Assembly (NCBI RefSeq): GCF_030409225.1
Contig: NZ_JAUFPK010000004.1
Span: 325,792-389,791 of the forward strand
From: Aquisalimonas lutea
Lineage (GTDB): Bacteria; Pseudomonadota; Gammaproteobacteria; Nitrococcales; Aquisalimonadaceae
Length of the DNA stretch: 64,000 nt
Reading direction: 5' to 3'
Shown here: one piece after another, positions 55,924 through 64,000 of the stretch
How the letters are laid out: each line of letters opens with the position of its first letter
How positions within the stretch are numbered: the stretch's first letter is position 1
Notes under the pieces: model-generated
The model's input: only the letters and a program-made list of their open reading frames with translations
What the model was told of the DNA's origin: nothing
Database searches by the model: none
Program-made: the position numbers and the translations under genes

Positions 55924-58842
55924 ATGCAGAACCTCTTGCGCATTTTCCGGCGGGAGGCAGGTGCATATTTCGCTTCCCCCGTCGCTTATCTTTTTATCGG
56001 CACATTCCTCGCAGTCACGCTTTTCATCTTTTTCTGGGCCGAAGCGTTTTTCTCCCGCAATATCGCGGACGTGCGGCCACTGTTCGAGTGGATGCCGATC
56101 CTCCTGATCGCACTGGTTGCAACGCTGACCATGCGCAGCTGGAGCGAGGAGCTACGCTCGGGGACGGTGGAAGTGCTGCTGACCGCTCCTGTCTCGTCCC
56201 TTGTCCTTGTCGCGGGGAAGTTTCTCGCGGTGCTTTCCCTCATCGCCGTCGCGCTTGCGCTGACGCTCCCGCTGCCGGTAACAGTCCAAATGCTCGGCCC
56301 GCTGGACTGGGGCCCGGTGATCGGAGGGTACGTCGCGAGCCTTTTCCTTGCCGCGGCCTATACGGCCATGGGCCTGTTCGTGTCTTCGCGCACGGATAAT
56401 CCGATCATCAGCCTGATCGTCACCGCACTTGTCGGTGGGGCCTTCTACGTTATCGGGACGGACTGGCTGACGGCGCTGGCTCCGGACGCACTGGGCCAGA
56501 TCATGCATCTCGTCGGCACCGGTGCACGCTTCGAGGAGATCACGCGCGGCGTCCTTGATCTACGCGATGTGTACTACTACGTCAGCCTGGTCGGGCTGTT
56601 CCTTGCACTCAACGTCTACAGTCTGGAAAGACTGCGCTGGGGAGATCATCGCCACGGAAGCGCACGGCGGCACATGGCCTGGCGCGTCGCCGCGGCGCTG
56701 GTCGCGGTGAATTTCCTCGCCGCCAATCTATGGATGACCCCGATCAGCTACGCGCGCGCGGATATCACGGAAGGCAATCAATACACCCTCGGTGCTGCCA
56801 CCAACAGGTACGTGGCCAACCTCCAGCAACCCCTTGTGATCAAGGGGTTTCTGAGCAGCCAGACGCATCCCCTGATTCGTCCGTTGGTGCCGCAGATGCA
56901 GAATCTGCTGAGGGAATATGCCATTGCGGGAGGCGATCAGGTCCGGGTCGAGCTCGTTGATCCCCAGACAGACACGAGCGCCGCCGAGCAGGCCCGGCAA
57001 GCGTACGGCATCGAGCCGGTACCGCTTCAGACCGCCAGCCGCTACCAGTCCTCCGTCGTTAGTGCATATTTTCACGTGCTGGTGAAGTACGGCGACCAGC
57101 ACACGGTGCTCAATCTCCAGGACCTCGTGCAGGCAAAGGGGACGACCACCTGGGGGCCGGAGATCACCCTGCGCAATCCTGAGTATCAGATCACCAGCGC
57201 CATACGCGAGGTCGCCAACAAGTGGCGCAGCGGCGGAGACGTTCTCGCCTCGCTCGAGCAACCCGTGACCTTTCACGGCTACATCTCACCCGCGGGTCAA
57301 CTTCCCGAGCCGCTGAAGCAACTCCGCGAAGAGCTCGGGACGATTCTGGACGAGTTGCGTGCGGGCGCAGAGGACAAACTGGACGTCGAATTCCGTGACC
57401 CCGGCTCGGGCGACGGTGCGCTCGCCGAGCGACTGCAATCGGAATACGGCTTTCAGGCAATGACAACGAATCTGCTCAGTGACGAGCGGTTCTACTTCCA
57501 CATGGTTCTCGAGCAAGGGGATCAGACCGTCCCGGTGACGTTACCGGACAGCCTGGAGGCGGCCGATTTACGCAGTGCCATCGAGTCCGCCCTGCAGCGC
57601 TTCGGACAGGGGTTCCGGAAGACCGTCGCGGTCCATCAGCCGCCGCAGCCGCGCAACCCCATGCTGCGACGCCAGGCCGGGCCGTCCTATCGCTTGCTGA
57701 TGCGCAAGCTGCGCGAGAGCGCGACCGTCACCCAGGCGGATCTCAGCGATGGCCAGGTGACCTCGAACGCGGACTTCCTGCTGATCCTTTCCCCTGAGGA
57801 GCTCAGCGAGAAGCAGCGCTATGCCATCGACCAGTTCCTCATGCGCGGGGGCACGGTCGCTATTGCCGGCTCACCGATGCAGGTCCAGGCAAGCCGTCGC
57901 ACGGGTGTTCAGGTCAATGAGGTTGTCACCGGCCTCGAGGACTGGCTCGCCAGCTTTGGCGTCACGATCGAGAACAGCCTCGTTCTCGACCCGCAGAGCG
58001 GACCGCTGACGCTGCCGACGCAATCGGGCGGGCGGACCCGCATGCAGACGTTCGACTACCCGTACTTCCTGGATATACGCGACTCGGGCCTGGCCGATGT
58101 GCCGATGCTGGGATCTCTGAACCAGCTCACCATGGCCTGGGCGTCACCCGTTCGAGTAGATCCGGAAAAGGCGGGGAACATCCAGGTAACCGAGCTGCTC
58201 AACAGCTCCGAGCGTGCATGGACATCGGATTCCACCGATGTCCTCCCCGATTACCAGAACCACCCGGAGCTCGGTTTCCCGGAGCCGCAAGCACGCGCTC
58301 GTCAACCGTTGGGCGTCATGCTGGAGGGCCGGTTCACGTCGGCATTCCAGGGACAGTCGTCACCCCTGGCGGAGGCGTCCGGAAACGAGGCCGGCGGACA
58401 GGCCTCCGGCAGCGGCAACGGGGACGCAGCGTCTGCCAGCGCCGACGGCGGGGGCTCGGACTCAGGGCCTACGGTGACCTCCGTGATCCAGCGGTCACCT
58501 GCATCGGCACGGCTGATCGTGTTCGGCTCCGGCAACTTCCTCTCCGATCGGGCCTTGCAGATCGTCAGCCGGAGCACGCAGTCGCAATACATCACGCCTG
58601 TCCAGCTGGCGCAGAACATCGTCGACTGGTCCCTCGGCGACCCGGCGCTGCTCGCGCTTCGCGGAGAAGGCCGTTACTCGGGGCTCCTGCGCCCCGTCCC
58701 GGAGGAGACGCGCCGCGTCTGGGAGGCCGCCAACTACGGGACCGCCCTCGGCGGCCTGCTGCTCGTTTTCGCCGTGCGCCGCATCGTCGCAACGCGTCAG
58801 CGTCGCTGGTACGAAGGCGTTCTGAACAGGGAGACGAAATAA
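55924..58842 (+). CDS. Fused ABC-2 permease and GldG-like periplasmic protein
   Basis: A 972-residue fusion. Residues about 15-240 form an ABC-2 permease of six helices (SWSEELRSGTVEVLLTAPVS is the permease signature), followed by a further helix near 255-275 and a periplasmic GldG-type region (about 280-900) with PLVIKGFLSSQTHPLIR and LLREYA segments, a Gly/Ser/Ala-rich linker near 815-850, and a last transmembrane helix near 935-955. In most gliding bacteria GldF and GldG are separate. The stop is two bases from the next start. It should form a transporter with the GldA-like ATPase; cargo unknown. Confidence 0.9.
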   Translation: MQNLLRIFRREAGAYFASPVAYLFIGTFLAVTLFIFFWAEAFFSRNIADVRPLFEWMPILLIALVATLTMRSWSEELRSGTVEVLLTAPVSSLVLVAGKFLAVLSLIAVALALTLPLPVTVQMLGPLDWGPVIGGYVASLFLAAAYTAMGLFVSSRTDNPIISLIVTALVGGAFYVIGTDWLTALAPDALGQIMHLVGTGARFEEITRGVLDLRDVYYYVSLVGLFLALNVYSLERLRWGDHRHGSARRHMAWRVAAALVAVNFLAANLWMTPISYARADITEGNQYTLGAATNRYVANLQQPLVIKGFLSSQTHPLIRPLVPQMQNLLREYAIAGGDQVRVELVDPQTDTSAAEQARQAYGIEPVPLQTASRYQSSVVSAYFHVLVKYGDQHTVLNLQDLVQAKGTTTWGPEITLRNPEYQITSAIREVANKWRSGGDVLASLEQPVTFHGYISPAGQLPEPLKQLREELGTILDELRAGAEDKLDVEFRDPGSGDGALAERLQSEYGFQAMTTNLLSDERFYFHMVLEQGDQTVPVTLPDSLEAADLRSAIESALQRFGQGFRKTVAVHQPPQPRNPMLRRQAGPSYRLLMRKLRESATVTQADLSDGQVTSNADFLLILSPEELSEKQRYAIDQFLMRGGTVAIAGSPMQVQASRRTGVQVNEVVTGLEDWLASFGVTIENSLVLDPQSGPLTLPTQSGGRTRMQTFDYPYFLDIRDSGLADVPMLGSLNQLTMAWASPVRVDPEKAGNIQVTELLNSSERAWTSDSTDVLPDYQNHPELGFPEPQARARQPLGVMLEGRFTSAFQGQSSPLAEASGNEAGGQASGSGNGDAASASADGGGSDSGPTVTSVIQRSPASARLIVFGSGNFLSDRALQIVSRSTQSQYITPVQLAQNIVDWSLGDPALLALRGEGRYSGLLRPVPEETRRVWEAANYGTALGGLLLVFAVRRIVATRQRRWYEGVLNRETK

Positions 58843-58843
58843 G

Positions 58844-59830
58844 ATGAAGAAAGTGATCATGACGCTGTCCGTGGTTCTCGCCGGCCAGATCGCGCTGGCC
58901 GGCGGACTCTGGTTGAACGAAGGCGGGAATCGTGGCGAAGGGCCTGGACAGCTCGTTCCGTTCCAGGCGGAGTCGGTGCGTGCCGTATCGATCACTGGTC
59001 CGGACGGCACGACACTGCACCTGGAAAGAGACAACGGTGAATGGGTGCTTCCTCGATCCGACGGCTATCCGGCGAAACAGTCGAAGGTCGGGAACCTGGT
59101 CGGGCAGCTGACGAGCATAGAACCGGGACTGCCCGTCGCCCATGCGGAGTCGGCGGCTGCGCGCTTCAACGTCGGAGACGACAGCTTCGAGCGCCGTGTC
59201 GCTCTGACCACCGCGAGTAATGGCGAGGTAACCGTCCTGATCGGCAAGTCCGCGGGCGCGGGGCGCGTGTATGCCCGGCGCGGGGACGGTGACGCTGTCT
59301 ACGAGATCAGCTTCCCCGCCTGGGAGGCCGGTGCCGAGCGATCCGCCTGGTTCGCAACCGGTAACGTGGCCGTCGAGCCGAGTCGGGTCAAGCGGGTGAA
59401 TCTGCCGGAGTTCAGCATGGAGCGCACCGACGATGGATGGCAGCTCGTAGGCGAATCGTCGACAGCGATCAGCGACAGCAAGGCGGAGCAACTGGTCTCG
59501 CGTCTGGCCCGTCCTTCCTTCACGGCGGTTTCTGCCGGCGAGGCACCGGAGGAGTCCCCGGCAATCGCTTATGAGATCGTGACGGAGGGCGATCAGACGA
59601 TACGGTTCGCCTACTATTCTTCTACCGGAGACGGTTCCCCCCGGCTGGTGCGGCAGGGGCAGCCGTGGCGGTACACCGTTAGCGCCGAGCAACTCAACCG
59701 GATCAGGGAGGCCAGCCCGGGGTCGTTGCACCCGGACGAACAGACAGCCGGTGCCGGCGGAGGTGACGGCCAGCCCTCAGGGCAGGGTACCGGCTCACCC
59801 AGCAATGCCGACCCGGAGGGCAGATCCTGA
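58844..59830 (+). CDS. DUF4340 domain protein
   Basis: A 328-residue protein with an N-terminal membrane anchor or uncleaved signal (VIMTLSVVLAGQIALAGGLWL) and two or more DUF4340 units: WVLPRSDGYPAKQSKVGNLV (about 66-85) and WQLVGESSTAISDSKAEQLV (about 201-220) repeat the same pattern (W.L....(A)..SK...LV). The C terminus is a Gly/Ser linker. DUF4340 proteins accompany GldG-type transporters. It is two bases after the fused permease, so the three genes form one operon. Confidence 0.9.
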   Translation: MKKVIMTLSVVLAGQIALAGGLWLNEGGNRGEGPGQLVPFQAESVRAVSITGPDGTTLHLERDNGEWVLPRSDGYPAKQSKVGNLVGQLTSIEPGLPVAHAESAAARFNVGDDSFERRVALTTASNGEVTVLIGKSAGAGRVYARRGDGDAVYEISFPAWEAGAERSAWFATGNVAVEPSRVKRVNLPEFSMERTDDGWQLVGESSTAISDSKAEQLVSRLARPSFTAVSAGEAPEESPAIAYEIVTEGDQTIRFAYYSSTGDGSPRLVRQGQPWRYTVSAEQLNRIREASPGSLHPDEQTAGAGGGDGQPSGQGTGSPSNADPEGRS

Positions 59831-59850
59831 GCGGAGCGCGTTTCCAGGGA

Positions 59851-59886
59851 GTCACGCGCAGTCCATGGACTGTGCGTGACTTTCTG
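59851..59886 (+). terminator. Terminator of the GldA-DUF4340 operon
   Basis: A 30-base near-perfect dyad, GTCACGCGCAGTCCA joined directly to TGGACTGTGCGTGAC (one G-U pair), followed by TTTCTG. It lies 21 bases after the operon's last stop codon. Confidence 0.7.
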
Positions 59887-60060
59887 TATCGAAGTGAAGC
59901 TTCACCGAACGCATTCCCGACAGCAGATAACGTCGGGGAGGTGGCCCCGGGAACACCCACCGACGTGAGATGTCCCCAGGGGCAGCGAAATGCATGATCT
60001 GTTTTGTCAGGTGGTTGTCCTCCCCGCTTGCCCCGTGTCCGCACGGGGTTTTTTGTTTTT
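59887..60060 (+). ncRNA. Possible small RNA between two terminators
   Basis: About 170 nt with no gene. It holds GTGAAGCTTCAC (palindrome near 59893), CCCGAC ... GTCGGG (59926-59937), GGTGG ... CCACC (59940-59961) and a perfect terminator CCCCGTG-TCCG-CACGGGG followed by TTTTTTG (60031-60054). A second plus-strand terminator 180 bp after the operon's own terminator implies a separate transcript. I found no convincing promoter, so read-through of the operon is the alternative. Confidence 0.4.
60031..60054 (+). terminator. Intrinsic terminator
   Basis: CCCCGTG (60031-60037), loop TCCG, CACGGGG (60042-60048), then six T and GTTTTT. A textbook plus-strand rho-independent terminator. Confidence 0.9.
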
Positions 60061-60188
60061 GCTAGTGGAACTTTGCGTTGTTCCTGCACCGCTGGATCCG
60101 GCGAGCAGCCCAGGGGGGCGGGTACGTCGTCTCCGGGACCGGCGCCTACGGGCAAGTGTCGCCGACCGTTGCCGGCATTGCGGCAAGT
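60055..60188. other. Empty convergent gap
   Basis: 134 bp between the plus-strand terminator and the stop of the minus-strand kinase. I see no gene and no minus-strand terminator. Confidence 0.4.
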
Positions 60189-61595
60189 TCAGCGCTTTCC
60201 AGGCGGATGAGAATGAACCACTGGTGCGAATTGCCACTCCACCCGCGTGCCGTGAAGTGGTGCGTCGCTCCGTTCTTTCGAGTCCGCGTTTGTCGCTGGG
60301 CCTCCCGTTTCATGAACCGGGCCGGCGACGTCGTTGCCGGATCCCGCTTGCGTTTGCATCGTCCAGCAAGACGATGCCGCGCCGTTTCCGCTATAGAAGG
60401 AGAGGCTGCCACCGAAGCGGGTTGCGAGCCGGTCAACAAGCGATAGGCCCAGGCCCAGGCTGTTTTCCCCTGTCGCCCCCGAGCGCTCCGCTTGCGTGAC
60501 ATCCACGGGCTTCATTCCCACGCCGTCATCGGCAACGATGAGCCTGTCACTGCACAATCGCACCGATACCCATGTGCCCTGGGAATGCTGGAGTGCGTTA
60601 CGCACCACGTTGACCACGATGACCTCGACCACCGCGGCGGGCATGTCGACGAAGGGGTTGGCGTCGCGCCGCCAGGCTATCGGAATCGATTGTGCGGCTG
60701 CCGCGATTTCCGGATACCGAAGAACATTGTCAACGCAGTCCGCAACCGACACGGAATCCTCCGGGTCATCGGGCGTACGCTCCCGGACCAGCAGGAGCAT
60801 GGCGCCGACCGTTTCCTGCATGCGCGTTGCAGCATGGCGGATTCGGGCCAATGCCTTTTGCTCACCGAGCGACCTGTCGGGACTCTCCTCGAGGATCTCG
60901 GCTGCATTCTGGATGATCGCGATCGGTGTGCGCAGCTCGTGGCTGACGTCGGCGGAGAACGCTCTCTCCCGCGCCAGGGCGGCGGACATGCGATCCCGGT
61001 AGTGCGTCAGGGCCGTGGCCAGCTCGGCAATCTCGCCATAGTTGCTATCCTGTCTTGAAGCATCGAGCTCGCCGTCTCGGCCTTCGGAGACCTGGTGCGC
61101 CAGATTCTCCAGCGGTAGAAGATATCGACGCGATATCCGAAAGCCCAGGACAAGAGCCGCAATGACGGCGATCACTGATCCCGCTGGCGCTGCAACGAAG
61201 GCGAATTGCTCCCCCCGCTCAATCACCGATATATCCTGCGCGACGGCGTAACGTCCTCGGGGCGTGGTGGTGAGCGCGACCAGCAGTGCGCGGTTGTCCG
61301 TTTCGTACTCGTGCACTCCGTCCGGCATTCGGAGGAGTGCTTCGCCCTCCTGCTCAAGGCGTACGTCACCCGCCAGGCGCACCACCGGGTCACTGGAGAT
61401 GATCCGGGTGCTGTACTGCTCCGGCTGCGCAACGACGGCGCTAAGCCTCGTACGCAGCGCCTGTTCGGCTTGCCATTCGCGTATGTCATGAAACACCAGC
61501 AGCAGGGCCACGGCGACGAGAGGCCCCAGAATCATGCCCGCGAGCACGAAGGCGAGCAGAATCCGCGAGCGTAGACTACGGGGTCGGTGTTTCAT
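60189..61595 (-). CDS. Sensor histidine kinase 2
   Basis: A 468-residue inner-membrane kinase. Two helices (about 12-34 and 135-152) flank a periplasmic part of 100 residues; then HAMP, the H-box with His219 in DVSHELRTPIAI, and a catalytic domain with NVVRNALQH, VADDGVGM and ENSLGLGLSLVDRLA. After the last conserved strand (near residue 395) there is an unusual hydrophilic tail of about 60 residues (NDVAGPVHETGG ... HSHPPGKR) with no family counterpart I know. ATG 61595 overlaps the regulator gene by 20 bases and starts just before the first helix. Confidence 0.92.
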   Translation of the reverse strand: MKHRPRSLRSRILLAFVLAGMILGPLVAVALLLVFHDIREWQAEQALRTRLSAVVAQPEQYSTRIISSDPVVRLAGDVRLEQEGEALLRMPDGVHEYETDNRALLVALTTTPRGRYAVAQDISVIERGEQFAFVAAPAGSVIAVIAALVLGFRISRRYLLPLENLAHQVSEGRDGELDASRQDSNYGEIAELATALTHYRDRMSAALARERAFSADVSHELRTPIAIIQNAAEILEESPDRSLGEQKALARIRHAATRMQETVGAMLLLVRERTPDDPEDSVSVADCVDNVLRYPEIAAAAQSIPIAWRRDANPFVDMPAAVVEVIVVNVVRNALQHSQGTWVSVRLCSDRLIVADDGVGMKPVDVTQAERSGATGENSLGLGLSLVDRLATRFGGSLSFYSGNGAASSCWTMQTQAGSGNDVAGPVHETGGPATNADSKERSDAPLHGTRVEWQFAPVVHSHPPGKR

Positions 61596-62262
61596 CGCTG
61601 GCCAGGCGGTAGCCGATACCGTGCACCGTATGTAGCAACGATGACCGGAACGGGCGATCGATCGCACCGCGAAGACGGTGGATGTGGGCGCGAAGGCTGT
61701 CGGATGCCGGCGGATTGTCGCCCCAGGCCTCGGACTCGATACGGGCCCGGGTGACGACGGCGGGCGATTCCCGCATCAGGATGCGGAGTATCTCATAGTC
61801 CATTCGCGTCAGCGTAATCTCGCAGCCGGCACGGTGTACGGTCATGGTGCGCTCGTCGAGGCATAAATCACCAACTTGCCATCTGCGCAGCGGCAGGCCG
61901 CCACGGGCGCGGCGCACCTGGGCCTGAATCCGTGCCAGCAACTCCCTGAGCGCGACGGGTTTAACCAGATAGTCATCGGCTCCCACGCTCAAGCCGGACA
62001 CCTTTTCCTCAAGTTCCCCACGTGCGGTCAGCATGAGAATGGGTACGTCATAGCCTTGGCTACGCAGGTGCTCACACAGGCGCATGCCATCCATTCCGGG
62101 CAGGATCAGGTCGAGAATCACGGCATCGAATTGCTCGGTGATCGCCAGATGGAGTCCTCCCAGACCGTCGGCGGCAACATCAACGACATGCCCATGACCT
62201 TCGAAATAGTCGACGATATTGCCGGCCAGATCCGCGTTGTCCTCGATGACCAGTACTTTCAC
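61576..62262 (-). CDS. OmpR/PhoB-family response regulator 2
   Basis: A 228-residue regulator. Receiver with Asp51 (VILDLILPGMDG) and Lys101 (LVKPVALREL), and a winged-helix domain with EAWGDNPPASDSLRAHIHRLR and VHGIGYRLA. The PmrA/QseB-like subgroup is suggested by the conserved short spacing and the recognition helix DSLRAHIHRLR. It is divergent from a methyltransferase gene whose promoter carries three 11-bp direct repeats, probably its own binding site. It is translated together with the kinase. Confidence 0.93.
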   Translation of the reverse strand: MKVLVIEDNADLAGNIVDYFEGHGHVVDVAADGLGGLHLAITEQFDAVILDLILPGMDGMRLCEHLRSQGYDVPILMLTARGELEEKVSGLSVGADDYLVKPVALRELLARIQAQVRRARGGLPLRRWQVGDLCLDERTMTVHRAGCEITLTRMDYEILRILMRESPAVVTRARIESEAWGDNPPASDSLRAHIHRLRGAIDRPFRSSLLHTVHGIGYRLASDETPTP

Positions 62263-62353
62263 GACGATCCCGCCATAAGGCCGATGCGCTTTGTGCGCCT
62301 ACCGGGTATCCGCTCCTGCTCGTGCCGCCGGATGATTGCGGTTTTCACACTTC

Positions 62354-62386
62354 GTTGACATTTCGGTGACGCGCATTTGACGCGCT
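62354..62386 (+). promoter_or_regulatory. Three 11-bp direct repeats, candidate regulator operator
   Basis: GTTGACATTTC, GGTGACGCGCA and TTTGACGCGCT lie head to tail (62354-62364, 62365-62375, 62376-62386), each with TGAC at the same place. A -10-like TATGCT follows at 62393-62398 without a -35, so the repeats occupy about -51 to -19, as pho boxes do. OmpR/PhoB-type regulators bind 11-bp direct repeats. Confidence 0.6.
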
Positions 62387-62425
62387 CCTGCTTATGCTGC
62401 CGACGACTGCTCAGGGAGTCCATCC

Positions 62426-63298
62426 ATGTCAGCGTCGGCTGTTTCGGAATTCGAGGATCCATCCAGACATTCCAGTCTCGGTCGGAAGAGGCGATACGCG
62501 GAGCGGCGGTATGCCAATCCGGACCAAAGGCTGGTCCATGCCCTTGAGACACGCGTCATTCGCCGATATCTGCTTGAGCTTACGCATCCCGGGGATCGGG
62601 TTCTCGACGTGCCCTGCGGTTATGGGCGGTGCACAGAATCCGCATGGCAAGGCGGCCGGGAGATCGTCGGCGCGGACATCAACCCGGATATGCTGAGCCT
62701 TTTCAGAGAGCACACCGGAGGGCGAATCCCGCATCTTTGTACTACCAGCGTTGCCTTGCCGTTCCAGGACAATGCGTTTGATGCTGCCCTTTGCGTACGG
62801 TTACTCCAGCATCTTCATGACGCCGAGGCCCGGCGGAAGACACTTGCCGAACTCGCGCGCGTCACGCGTCACGGAGTCATCATCACGGCTTACGTACACT
62901 GCCCGGTTCACGGAGCGGCCCACGGTGTACGTCGACTCAAACGCCTTGCGCGGTACCGGCTCAAAGAGCTCGATGACGACGTGCGCAGCGCCGGCCTGCG
63001 CATTGCCCGGGCTCAGCGTCCCGTGTCATTCCTCCACGCACAGCTCGTACTTAAACTCTTGCCGGCGCGGCGAGCGGAAGCGCGCGGAGGCCAACAAGCC
63101 TGGATTTCTGCCGAACGGCGGCCCAAGGAGAAAACGTCCCTGATGCGACTTCGAGACGGCATTGCATCCTTCAATGACTCCTTCGGTGCATCTGCACACG
63201 CTTTGCGACATCGCGGCTCTGCCGCGAGTTCATCCGTGAAGGATTCTCCCGTGGCACGCAGAAGCTTGATGCTTCGACGCTTCGGAACCGGCCGATGA
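62426..63298 (+). CDS. Class I SAM-dependent methyltransferase
   Basis: A 290-residue protein with a Rossmann methyltransferase fold (about 40-190). Motif I is VLDVPCGYGRCT (59-70), motif II ends VGADINPDML (81-90), and post-motif VALPFQDNAFDAALCVRLLQHLHD is a typical Methyltransf_11 pattern (given in part: ALPFQDNAFDAALC). The substrate is unknown. The second half (200-290) is basic and Ser/Arg-rich. AGGGAG precedes ATG 62426. The gene is divergent from the second response regulator and lies upstream of a PhoD-like gene. Confidence 0.87.
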   Translation: MSASAVSEFEDPSRHSSLGRKRRYAERRYANPDQRLVHALETRVIRRYLLELTHPGDRVLDVPCGYGRCTESAWQGGREIVGADINPDMLSLFREHTGGRIPHLCTTSVALPFQDNAFDAALCVRLLQHLHDAEARRKTLAELARVTRHGVIITAYVHCPVHGAAHGVRRLKRLARYRLKELDDDVRSAGLRIARAQRPVSFLHAQLVLKLLPARRAEARGGQQAWISAERRPKEKTSLMRLRDGIASFNDSFGASAHALRHRGSAASSSVKDSPVARRSLMLRRFGTGR

Positions 63299-63322
63299 CT
63301 TGAGATGCGCAACAGGAACATC

Positions 63323-64000
63323 ATGGAATCCGATACAGCGGAAACGAGAGAGGCGCCGGGAGCGGTGCTTGCGGAGCACCAGCGCGTCGGGCCAGTCCTG
63401 TTCTTCCGTGGTCACGACGGTGTCCGGCTTCACCTCATGGCACTGATGGCCGTCTCTGCGGACGACGCCTCGCTTGAGGTGGCGGCGGGGAGTGATGCCG
63501 TGGAACCCGTGTTGCTTTATCAGAGCTCAGGAATATGCGTCCACGGTTATTCATTTTCTCTGCCCGCAGACGAGGGCGGCACCTATACCGTGAATGGTGA
63601 CGAATACTTCGTGGCCGGGATACCGGACGGCGATGTGCGACTGGCGTACGTGGCCTGCAACGGCCTCGAGCAGGGCGATCGGGAAAGGGACCTCGACGAG
63701 CGCAACGTGCTGTGGAAGCGCCTGGCCGAGCAGCACCGGAGTGTGCCGTTTCATCTGCTGCTCCACGGGGGAGATCAGCTCTACGCGGACGAGATGCTGG
63801 ACGTCCATGCCTCGGTGCGTTCCTGGGCCAACGGAGGCCCCGATGACGGGGAAGAGGTTGCCTTCGTAAGCGCGCTGCTGCGGGAGCTCCTGCTTCGACG
63901 GTACCTGGAGCTCTACAGCCAGCGGGACCCGGCCTGGCTGCTGGCCCGCGTGCCGTCGCTTTGCATGTGGGATGACCACGATATCTGCGACGGCTGGGGG
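63323..64000 (+). CDS. PhoD-like metallophosphatase (partial, cut by window edge)
   Basis: The first 226 codons of an open frame that runs off the window. After an N-terminal region (DUF7800-like position) it shows the metallophosphatase motifs GGDQLYADEM (near residue 147-156) and WDDHDI (near 218-223), which bind the metal pair in PhoD-like phosphatases. No twin-arginine signal is seen, so it may be the cytoplasmic form. ATG 63323 has AGGAA about seven bases upstream; ATG 63305 is an alternative. It follows the methyltransferase stop by 24 bases and is probably in the same operon. Confidence 0.85.
   Translation, partial: MESDTAETREAPGAVLAEHQRVGPVLFFRGHDGVRLHLMALMAVSADDASLEVAAGSDAVEPVLLYQSSGICVHGYSFSLPADEGGTYTVNGDEYFVAGIPDGDVRLAYVACNGLEQGDRERDLDERNVLWKRLAEQHRSVPFHLLLHGGDQLYADEMLDVHASVRSWANGGPDDGEEVAFVSALLRELLLRRYLELYSQRDPAWLLARVPSLCMWDDHDICDGWG

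Overview
The window looks like the chromosome of a high-G+C gammaproteobacterium. The order yceF / yceD-rpmF-plsX-fabH-fabD-fabG-acpP-fabF-pabC-mltG-tmk-holB-pilZ-tatD and the lpxK-kdsB and rne/rluC neighbourhoods are the standard gammaproteobacterial arrangement. Proteins are rich in Asp/Glu, and there is a choline-sulfatase gene, which supplies choline for betaine-type osmoprotection. I infer a halotolerant or halophilic member, perhaps of an Ectothiorhodospiraceae-like lineage; this is an inference, since no rRNA is present.

Layout. 0.2-24.5 kb is core genome: lipid A/KDO (lpxK, kdsB), a low-Mr phosphotyrosine phosphatase, RNase E, RluC, SppA, the fatty-acid cluster, thymidylate kinase, clamp-loader delta', PilZ, a TatD-type nuclease, a PLP enzyme, an HD-GYP phosphodiesterase, and a divergent AmmeMemoRadiSam pair. 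24.5-36 kb is a complete heme-scavenging locus: YbaN-family protein, ECF sigma factor (hasI-like), anti-sigma (hasS-like), outer-membrane receptor HasR behind a Fur box, hemophore HasA with an added RTX tail, its dedicated type I secretion system (HasD, HasE, TolC-like HasF) and heme oxygenase. 36-42.4 kb carries a LysR regulator divergent from choline sulfatase, a CDF metal exporter and two LtrA-family membrane proteins. 42.4-49.7 kb (minus strand) is a second iron-acquisition unit: response regulator, histidine kinase, TonB-dependent receptor, periplasmic binding protein, permease and ATPase, with three Fur-box matches and a repeat array that looks like a response-regulator operator.

49.7-53.5 kb is the most unusual part: an orphan Hcp (type VI secretion tube/carrier) followed by an unknown 143-residue protein, three tandem paralogous ankyrin lipoproteins and an unknown secreted protein, in DNA that is visibly less G+C-rich than its surroundings. 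The only promoter I see for this set overlaps a Fur box shared with the divergent two-component operon. The arrangement fits an iron-regulated Hcp-effector-immunity module, which is a hypothesis. 53.5-64 kb holds MgtC, a small EF-hand protein, a GldA / fused GldFG / DUF4340 ABC operon, a second two-component system, a methyltransferase whose promoter carries three 11-bp direct repeats, and the beginning of a PhoD-like phosphatase cut by the window edge.

I saw no tRNA, rRNA, CRISPR array, insertion sequence or phage gene. Intergenic regions contain several strong hairpins, two possible small-RNA loci and a 52-bp dyad.
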